Shown here: in pieces, positions 58,524-64,000 of the stretch | Layout: each line of letters starts with the position of its first letter | Position numbering within the stretch: position 1 is the first letter of the stretch | NCBI RefSeq assembly: GCF_003014675.1 | Contig: NZ_PYAU01000001.1 | Coordinates: 2,170,001-2,234,000, forward strand | Direction of reading: 5' to 3' | From: Labedella gwakjiensis | Lineage (GTDB): Bacteria; Actinomycetota; Actinomycetes; Actinomycetales; Microbacteriaceae | DNA length: 64,000 nucleotides | The notes under the pieces: model-generated | Told to the model about the DNA's origin: nothing | The model's input: only the letters and a program-made list of their open reading frames with translations | Databases searched by the model: none | Made by a program: the position numbers and the translations under genes

Positions 58524-58529
58524 TAGACT
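58524..58529 (+). promoter_or_regulatory. Candidate leaderless -10 of pyrE
   Basis: TAGACT, eight bases, GTG at 58538; no ribosome site. Confidence 0.5.
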
Positions 58530-58537
58530 CGGTTTCT

Positions 58538-59086
58538 GTGACCGATGCACGCGAGCGACTGATCGACTTCATCAAGAAGGACGCCGTCTTCCATGGCGAC
58601 TTCACCCTCACGAGCGGCAAGAAGGCGACGTACTACGTCGACATGCGCCGCGTGAGTCTCGATCACCGCGTCGCCCCGCTCATCGGTCAGGTCATGCTCG
58701 ACCTCATCGCGGATGTGCCCGACGTCGTCGCCGTCGGTGGGCTCACGATGGGTGCCGACCCGATCGCCTCCGCGATTCTCCACCAGGGCGTCGCAGCCGG
58801 ACACGCGTACGACGCGTTCGTCGTGCGCAAGCAGCCGAAGGACCACGGACGCGGACGCCAGGTCGAAGGGCCCGACCTCGCCGGGAAGCGCGTCATCGTC
58901 GTGGAGGACACCTCCACCACCGGCGGTTCGCCCCTCGCCGCGATCGAGGCCCTCAAGAAGGTGGGCGCCGAGATCGCCGGCGTCGCCGTGGTCGTCGACC
59001 GCAACACGGGCGCGCGCGAGATCATCGAGTCCGCCGGTTACCCCTATTTCGCCGCTCTCGACCTGCACGATCTCGGTCTCGAGTAG
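58538..59086 (+). CDS. pyrE: Orotate phosphoribosyltransferase
   Basis: 182 residues. Makes OMP from orotate and PRPP. GDFTLTSGKKATYYVDMRR is the N-terminal orotate block. VVEDTSTTGGSPLAAIE is the PRPP motif with the two acidic residues. GTG 58538 is chosen because it follows TAGACT by eight bases and gives the standard length. Directly abuts the next gene (TAG then ATG with no gap). Together with pyrG it covers pyrimidine supply. Confidence 0.95.
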   Translation: MTDARERLIDFIKKDAVFHGDFTLTSGKKATYYVDMRRVSLDHRVAPLIGQVMLDLIADVPDVVAVGGLTMGADPIASAILHQGVAAGHAYDAFVVRKQPKDHGRGRQVEGPDLAGKRVIVVEDTSTTGGSPLAAIEALKKVGAEIAGVAVVVDRNTGAREIIESAGYPYFAALDLHDLGLE

Positions 59087-61180
59087 ATGACGAACGGCAC
59101 CGGTGGAGGCTTCCCCACGGACGGCGACGAGCCGGTCGAGGGGGCCCGAACGAACGCGGGCGACGACGCCGCGGACGCGAGCGGCGCGTCGGATCCCGAC
59201 ACCGAGGGCGTCGAGATCCTCGACGACGGTGCCGACTGGCTCGCGATCCAGCTCGCCGCGTTGCCGGTGGATACGACGGACATCCCCGTCGTGCGCGCGG
59301 AGGACGAGCGCTCGCCCGACGCGGACGACGACACGGACGACGGTCTCAGCGATGACGGCCCGGAGGACACGTCACCCGCCACCCAGCGACTCCCGATCCT
59401 GCCGGACGACGCCGCGTCGGCGCCCGTCTCCGCACGCTCGTCGGAGCCTGCGCCGACCACGCCGAGCGAGCCGCCGCTCACTCGTCCGCGCGCTCCCGAG
59501 CCGATGCCCGGATGGTTCGCACCCTCGTCCCCGCCGCCCCCACGCCCCCCGATGCCGACTCCAGCCGCTGCCGATGAGGTCGAGGACGACGAGTCCGCCG
59601 CTCCCGTGGCGGACTCCGGCGACGAGTCCGCGGTCGCGGAGGGCAGCGACGACGTCCCGGCCTCGGGCAACACTCAGGGCGACGCGACCTCCGACGGCCG
59701 GACGGTCGACGGCGCAGTCGAGCCGGAGCCCGCCTCTTCAGCGGGTGGGCGCGCTCATCCGAACGCGATCGTCCTGCCCGGACTGCCGAAGCGGGCGACG
59801 GGCGCGGCAGACGCGTCGACGCCCGACTCGTCCGCCTCCGCCACCCGGGACGAGCCCGCCGATGAGCCGACGCCGACCGCGGTCGAGAACCCGGCTATGC
59901 CGGCCGCGACCCCGGCCCCGCGGTCGGGGATCCCCGAGGACTCGGGCGAGATCGATTTCGGGAGCTTCTCCTGGTCGCTCGTCGCGAACGATGAGGACGA
60001 CCCGCGCATCGTCCGTGAACGGCGGGAAGCCGAGGAGCGCGCCGCCGAGGAGGCCGAGACCGCACGACTCGCTGCGGAGGCCGCGGCCGCCGCAGCTGCC
60101 GCAGGGGCTGCCGCACCGTCCGCCGTGCCGGGATCGGTCGCGGCGACGGACGACGACGAGCGGGAGGGTTCCGACGCTTCCGCCTCGGGAGGTTCCTCCT
60201 CGGACGACTCCGCTGCGGGCCTCTCCGCTGCCGAGCCGGAGACGCCCTCCGCCGACGCGGGGCCTCCTGCGGAGGCGCCGACGTGGTCGCGTCCCGACCT
60301 CGACGACGCTTTCCCCGCCACCGCGGCGATGTCCACCCTCCCGGCCGACGAGGATCCCGACGATCCGGACGACGAACTGGATGCGGCCGACCGGTTCTCC
60401 GCTCTCGGAACCGCGGCCATGCCGGTCTCGGCCGCGAGCGCGGCCGCCGGTGCGGCGGAGCATACGCCGACGCCGTCCGTGAGGGCGCGCGCCGAGTCCT
60501 CGGACTCCGTGTTCCCCGACGGGCTCGTCGCCGAGTCGGATGCCCAGACGTCGCACGTGCGTCCGGACCGAGTCGCAGGCCGGTCTCGCTCCGGGGGCCT
60601 CGGGTCCGGCGGAGAGCGCGGCAGTCTTCCACTCGTCGCCGCGGGCGTCGTCATCGTCCTCGCGCTCGTGGGACTCTTCTACCTCGGCACCCGCCTTCCG
60701 CTGATCTTCGCCGGATCGTCGGGCGCGGCGGCGTCGGCGACACCGACTCCGACCGCGACGCCGGAACCCACTGCGGAGCAGCCTGCCTCCGGACCGCTCG
60801 CCCCGGGTACATACGCGTGGGACGAGCTGCGTGGAGGCGAGTGCCTCGACCCGTACTCGTCGCCGTGGGCCGAGGAGTTCACCGTCGTGGACTGCTCGCA
60901 GCCGCACGCCGGCCAGCTCGTGTTCGCGGCCCCGTACACGGACGACCCGGCGGACCCGTTCCCCGGCGAGGACGTGATCGCGTCCGAGATCGGCTTGCTG
61001 TGCAGTGCGCCCGGCGTCGTCGACTTCGGGGCGGCCGCGCCGTTCACCGACCTCCAGGTGCAGGGCTCCTACCCGGTCTCGGGCGAGCAGTGGGCAGCGG
61101 GTAACCGCGACTACTTCTGCTTCGCCTCGCGCTCCTCCGGCGAACCGCTCACGACCTCCGTCGCCACCCCCACCCCCTAA
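59087..61180 (+). CDS. Membrane protein with septum-formation-type domain
   Basis: 697 residues. The first about 510 are acidic and Ala/Ser/Pro/Thr-rich, with almost no hydrophobic core, so probably a disordered cytoplasmic region. A local stretch (EIDFGSFSWSLVANDEDDPR) may be a short binding motif. One membrane helix (LPLVAAGVVIVLALVGLFYL, about 515-535). The outside domain DELRGGECLDPY ... VVDCSQPHAGQLVFAA ... GLLCSAP ... YFCFA has four cysteines and the DC-PH pattern of the actinobacterial septum-formation (Septum_form) domain. ATG abuts pyrE. Palindrome D begins 2 nt after the stop. A cell-division role is inferred. Confidence 0.8.
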   Translation: MTNGTGGGFPTDGDEPVEGARTNAGDDAADASGASDPDTEGVEILDDGADWLAIQLAALPVDTTDIPVVRAEDERSPDADDDTDDGLSDDGPEDTSPATQRLPILPDDAASAPVSARSSEPAPTTPSEPPLTRPRAPEPMPGWFAPSSPPPPRPPMPTPAAADEVEDDESAAPVADSGDESAVAEGSDDVPASGNTQGDATSDGRTVDGAVEPEPASSAGGRAHPNAIVLPGLPKRATGAADASTPDSSASATRDEPADEPTPTAVENPAMPAATPAPRSGIPEDSGEIDFGSFSWSLVANDEDDPRIVRERREAEERAAEEAETARLAAEAAAAAAAAGAAAPSAVPGSVAATDDDEREGSDASASGGSSSDDSAAGLSAAEPETPSADAGPPAEAPTWSRPDLDDAFPATAAMSTLPADEDPDDPDDELDAADRFSALGTAAMPVSAASAAAGAAEHTPTPSVRARAESSDSVFPDGLVAESDAQTSHVRPDRVAGRSRSGGLGSGGERGSLPLVAAGVVIVLALVGLFYLGTRLPLIFAGSSGAAASATPTPTATPEPTAEQPASGPLAPGTYAWDELRGGECLDPYSSPWAEEFTVVDCSQPHAGQLVFAAPYTDDPADPFPGEDVIASEIGLLCSAPGVVDFGAAAPFTDLQVQGSYPVSGEQWAAGNRDYFCFASRSSGEPLTTSVATPTP

Positions 61181-61181
61181 G

Positions 61182-61241
61182 ACCCCAAAAAGATCGCGAT
61201 ACAGCACGAAATTCGATGCTGTATCGCGATCTTTTTGGTGT
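61182..61241. repeat. 60-nt palindrome, copy D
   Basis: 27-nt arm (ACCCCAAAAAGATCGCGAT...), 6-nt loop (AAATTC), 27-nt arm (GATGCTGTATCGCGATC...). Three pairs are broken. It fills the whole space between convergent genes: it begins 2 nt after the plus-strand TAA, and its last base is the first base of the stop codon (TCA, 61241-61243) of the minus-strand gene. Confidence 0.95.
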
Positions 61242-62041
61242 CAGAGGGCGTCGGTCTCGATCGGGGCGTCGATGAGGAGCTCGTGGACGCCCGAGAGGAT
61301 CTCGTCGGGGCGGAACGGGTACTTCCGGATCTCCGCCTCGTCGCTGATGCCCGTCATGACGAGGATCGTGTGGAGGCCGGCCTCGATGCCCGCGACGATG
61401 TCGGTGTCCATGCGGTCGCCGATCATCGCCGTGTTCTCCGAGTGCGCGCCGATGCGGTTGAGAGCCGAGCGGAACATCATCGGGTTGGGCTTGCCCACCA
61501 CGTAGGGTTCGCGGCCCGTCGCCTTCGAGATGAGCGCCGCGATCGCGCCTGTCGCGGGGAGCACGCCCTGCGCGCTCGGCCCGGTGGCGTCGGGGTTCGT
61601 CACGATGAACCGCGAGCCGTCAAGGATGAGGCGGATCGCCTTCGTGATCGCGTCGAAGGAGTAGTTGCGCGTCTCGCCCACCACGACGTAGTCGGGCGCG
61701 GTCTCCGTCATCACGAAGCCCACCTCGTGGAGCGCCGTCGTGAGCCCGGCCTCGCCGATCACGAAGGCGGATCCGCCGGGAACCTGGCTCGCACAGAAGT
61801 CCGCTGTCGCGAGCGCCGAGGTCCAGAGCGACTCCTCCGGGACGATGAGACCGGACGCGCGCAGGCGCGCGCTCAGGTCGCGGGGCGTGAAGATCGAGTT
61901 GTTCGTGAGCACCAGGAACGGGCTCCCGAGGTCCGTCCACTGCTGGAGCAGGGCGGCGGCGCCGGGCAGTGCGTGGTTCTCATGGACGAGCACGCCGTCC
62001 ATGTCGGTGAGCCAGCATTCGATCTCGCTGCGGTCGGACAT
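61241..62041 (-). CDS. HAD-IIA family phosphatase
   Basis: 266 residues. Motif I DMDGVLVHENHALPG with both aspartates, FLVLTNNSIFTP as motif II, VGKPNPMMFRSAL for the lysine, and GDRMDTDIVAGIEAG as motif IV. Closest in style to NagD/AraL-type sugar-phosphate or nucleotide phosphatases; second such paralogue in the window after 7610. A perfect AGGAGG is four bases before the ATG. A TACACT -10 candidate lies about 45 nt upstream. 3' end abuts palindrome D. Confidence 0.92.
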   Translation of the reverse strand: MSDRSEIECWLTDMDGVLVHENHALPGAAALLQQWTDLGSPFLVLTNNSIFTPRDLSARLRASGLIVPEESLWTSALATADFCASQVPGGSAFVIGEAGLTTALHEVGFVMTETAPDYVVVGETRNYSFDAITKAIRLILDGSRFIVTNPDATGPSAQGVLPATGAIAALISKATGREPYVVGKPNPMMFRSALNRIGAHSENTAMIGDRMDTDIVAGIEAGLHTILVMTGISDEAEIRKYPFRPDEILSGVHELLIDAPIETDAL

Positions 62042-62092
62042 GGATCCTCCTGAAATCGATCGAACGGGTGTGTCGATCTTCAGTGTAGGACC

Positions 62093-62117
62093 GGCGCCGA
62101 TGAGCGACATCGGTGCC
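62093..62117 (-). terminator. Terminator after the 109-residue gene
   Basis: GGCGCCGATG pairs with CATCGGTGCC (10 bp, one G-U) around AGCGA, 10 nt after the stop of the minus-strand gene at 62128. Confidence 0.65.
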
Positions 62118-62127
62118 TGCTGTGCGT

Positions 62128-62457
62128 CTACCAGCCGGGCTTGCCCGCGCAGGCGGTGCCGAGCAGGGCGACGCCCGACTGCTGGTCGGCGAAGGCGGCG
62201 TGGGTGGCCTTCGCGTCGCCCGCGAGGGCGGCCTCCTCCATGCGATCGAGGTTCGCGGCGGCGCCCCGGACCCAGGCGATGTACGCGGGGTCGTCGATCC
62301 CGTCGGCGCCGAGGTACACGACGGATCTGATCTGGGAGATCATCGGGACGACGCGGCTGAGCTTGGCCGGTGCGCCGAGCGATTCGATCACGGCCTGCGT
62401 GAGCTCGAGCACGGTCTGGCGCAGCTGTTCGCAGCGGTCGGCGAGTACGTCGGTCAT
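62128..62457 (-). CDS. Small helical hypothetical protein
   Basis: 109 residues, soluble, strongly helical (LADRCEQLRQTVLELTQAVI, then NLDRMEEAALAGDAKATHAA). One cysteine near the N-terminus and one near the C-terminus (GTACAGKPGW). ATG 62457 has GGAGGGG upstream; TAGGCT at 62490-62495 is a good -10. No known family recognised. Divergent from the membrane-protein pair. Confidence 0.65.
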   Translation of the reverse strand: MTDVLADRCEQLRQTVLELTQAVIESLGAPAKLSRVVPMISQIRSVVYLGADGIDDPAYIAWVRGAAANLDRMEEAALAGDAKATHAAFADQQSGVALLGTACAGKPGW

Positions 62458-62489
62458 GGGCCCCTCCACGGATCTGTCGGCGTGCTCCG

Positions 62490-62495
62490 AGCCTA
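62490..62495 (-). promoter_or_regulatory. Candidate -10 of the 109-residue gene
   Basis: TAGGCT on the minus strand, placing transcription start near 62483, about 26 nt before the start codon. Confidence 0.45.
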
Positions 62496-62518
62496 TCGGC
62501 CCGCCCCCGCCCCTCCCG

Positions 62519-62524
62519 TAGAAT
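62519..62524 (+). promoter_or_regulatory. Candidate -10 of the terminal membrane operon
   Basis: TAGAAT, 46 nt before the ATG at 62571, in the divergent gap. Confidence 0.45.
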
Positions 62525-62570
62525 CGACCGTCGGGACGACGGTCCCGGATCGACGCCGAGGGGACAGGTC

Positions 62571-63227
62571 ATGGCCGCATTCGACAAGGGGTTCGCCCGC
62601 TATCCGGAGCGATTCCGTCGCGGTCGGTCGTGGCCGCGGACGATCATCTTCCTCGTGCTCGCCGTGGCGGCCCTCGTCGCGCTCGTCTACCGGGCGTTGA
62701 ACTTCGGAGAGCTGCAGGATCAGGCCGCCGACGCGACCGGGTCGGTGCGCTTCGTCGCCGGTCAGCGGATCGGCCTCCTCGTCTCCCCGATCCTCCTCGT
62801 GCTCGTGGCGGCGGCGTGCGTGTTCGCGGCCATCCGCTGGGGGAAGGTGTGGAGCCTCGCCCCGTCGGGGACACCGCTGCGGAAGCGCCACTGGCGCGGC
62901 CTCTCCGGCGGGCGCCAGCTCTTCACCGACCTCGACGCGCGGTTCCGGACGGGCGACCCCTCGGCGTTCACGCCGCTGCCCAAGCCGCCGTCGCACGCGG
63001 ACGTGGACATCGAGTTCTGGACGGCCGACGCCGACCGCATCGGGTTCGGCACGCTCGTCCTCCACGAGGGGAAGAACGGCAAGGACCTCACCTACTCCGA
63101 GCCGATCGCCTTCGAGGGGGCGTCGTACGACGCGCTGAAGGCGGCGCTCGCGAAGGGCCTCGACGAGAAGGCGTCACCGCCGGCCGTCCCGGGCACCTCG
63201 TCTCGGTCGACCCCGCCCGCGTCGTGA
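62571..63227 (+). CDS. Membrane protein, unknown
   Basis: 218 residues. Two hydrophobic segments, TIIFLVLAVAALVALVYRAL and IGLLVSPILLVLVAAACVFA, then a soluble C-terminal domain of about 120 residues (ADVDIEFWTADADRIGFGTL). Basic N-terminus RFRRGRSWPR suggests the ends are inside. The stop overlaps the next GTG (GTGA at 63224). No family recognised; forms a two-gene unit with the next gene. Confidence 0.75.
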   Translation: MAAFDKGFARYPERFRRGRSWPRTIIFLVLAVAALVALVYRALNFGELQDQAADATGSVRFVAGQRIGLLVSPILLVLVAAACVFAAIRWGKVWSLAPSGTPLRKRHWRGLSGGRQLFTDLDARFRTGDPSAFTPLPKPPSHADVDIEFWTADADRIGFGTLVLHEGKNGKDLTYSEPIAFEGASYDALKAALAKGLDEKASPPAVPGTSSRSTPPAS

Positions 63228-64000
63228 GCGCCGCGGCCGTCCCCGCGGAGCTCCAGCACTGGGCTCGCGCGTTCGAGGCCGGGAACCACTACGACGCCGT
63301 CTACGACCGCGCGGCGGCCGACGCCGTGCTGACGCGCAACCGCCGAACCGCGACCGTGCTCGCCATCGTCGGAGGCGTGAGCCTCCTGCTCTGCCTCCTA
63401 CTCCTGATCTTCGGCGGCGCGGCCACCCGGCTCCTCATCGTGCTCGGCGTCTTCGGGCTGGTCGTGATGTTCGCGACGCTCCCGACGATCCTGAACGTGG
63501 GACGTGGGATGCGCCGGTTGGCCGTCGGCAACGGCACACTCGCGCGGGTGTCGGGCGCCGGTGTGTCCTTCGGCCTCGTGGGTCCGATCGCCTGGAACGA
63601 GGTGGTCGGGGTCATCGAGTACGACTCCACTGCTCGCGCGCAGGCCAGCGCGAGCATTCCGATCATCGGCTGGGGCGCCCGACTCTCGCAGAAGGCGGGC
63701 AACGGCTCGCGCGGTCTCACCATCGCCCTCCGCGACGGTTCGGCCGTGCAGGCGCGAATCAGCCACGAGAACGCACGTGGTTTCGTGCGGTTGTGGGGGC
63801 CGAAGTCGTCCCCGACCCGTCCCGGCGACATCGCGATCATCATGGATTCGTTCCTCGACGAGGCCGGTGTCCGTCAGCTCCTCGAGGCCATCGTCGTGGG
63901 CGCGCTCATGAACGGCGTTCCCGTGCACCACCCGCGGTCGGCAGCCGACTACCTCCAGACGCTCGGCCGCCTGGTCGACCCGACGTTCCCGACGGCGTAG
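63224..64000 (+). CDS. Membrane protein, PH-like domain possible
   Basis: 258 residues, complete; its TAG is the last codon of the window. Two adjacent membrane helices (ATVLAIVGGVSLLLCLLLLI and LLIVLGVFGLVVMFATLPTI). The soluble part (NGTLARVSGAGVSFGLVGPI, WNEVVGVIEYD, RGLTIALRDGSAVQA) reads like bacterial PH-type or YdbT-like domains, but this is only a visual impression. Overlaps the preceding gene; function unknown. Confidence 0.72.
   Translation: MSAAAVPAELQHWARAFEAGNHYDAVYDRAAADAVLTRNRRTATVLAIVGGVSLLLCLLLLIFGGAATRLLIVLGVFGLVVMFATLPTILNVGRGMRRLAVGNGTLARVSGAGVSFGLVGPIAWNEVVGVIEYDSTARAQASASIPIIGWGARLSQKAGNGSRGLTIALRDGSAVQARISHENARGFVRLWGPKSSPTRPGDIAIIMDSFLDEAGVRQLLEAIVVGALMNGVPVHHPRSAADYLQTLGRLVDPTFPTA

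Overview
The window is high-GC (roughly 70 percent in coding DNA) chromosomal DNA from an actinobacterium, most likely of the family Microbacteriaceae. This rests on the 16S/23S sequence style, the tRNA-free 16S-23S spacer, frequent GTG starts, many ATGA/GTGA gene overlaps, leaderless promoters of the form TANNNT, and a core gene order that matches, from memory, the Mycobacterium tuberculosis Rv1691-Rv1713 block. The genus cannot be fixed from the sequence alone. No phage, transposase, CRISPR array or tRNA gene was recognised; the end at 64000 coincides with a stop codon.

Layout. 1-5443: one complete rRNA operon (16S, 23S, 5S) with a strong terminator. 5509-22224: a dense all-plus housekeeping block: a TPR protein with a long Arg/Gly-rich arm, a HAD phosphatase, a small repeat-ended protein, tlyA, nadK, recN, then pyrG (own leaderless promoter), a Nudix ADP-ribose hydrolase, xerD, parA, scpA, scpB, rluB, tyrA, cmk and der. 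This joins ribosome modification, NADP and CTP supply, recombination and chromosome segregation. 22235-22823: an SH3-type gene framed by two inverted copies of a 61-bp element. 22832-30128: paired SMR transporters, an amino-acid-oxidase-like flavoprotein, a 2'-5' RNA ligase-like protein, an N-domain-less ClpB under a perfect HAIR operator, a lipoprotein and a DHA2-type efflux pump.

30436-45751: accessory metabolism and regulation: nitroreductase, acetyl-CoA synthetase, zinc alcohol dehydrogenase, a large LuxR/MalT-type ATPase regulator coupled to an 8-codon leaderless upstream ORF, small membrane proteins, threonine aldolase, a NatAB-type exporter, a Nudix hydrolase and a two-component system with a glycine-zipper membrane protein. 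45820-64000: Gfo/Idh oxidoreductase, a DUF6421-like protein, an SsuABC-type importer, a secreted repeat/Fn3 protein, a leucine-dehydrogenase-like enzyme, an AEC permease, exonuclease III, LysR, pyrE, a septum-formation-domain membrane protein, a second HAD-IIA phosphatase and small membrane proteins.

The most notable non-genic signal is a family of four elements (24806, 39870, 48556, 61182), each exactly 60 nt with 27-nt arms and a 6-nt loop, always at a gene 3' end and edged by A5/T5 runs. They look like a dispersed, sequence-conserved bidirectional terminator or REP/MITE-like family. The second is the inverted pair of 61-bp elements around the SH3 gene, which conserve GGCGCCCTC motifs and spacing but vary the spacer bases.
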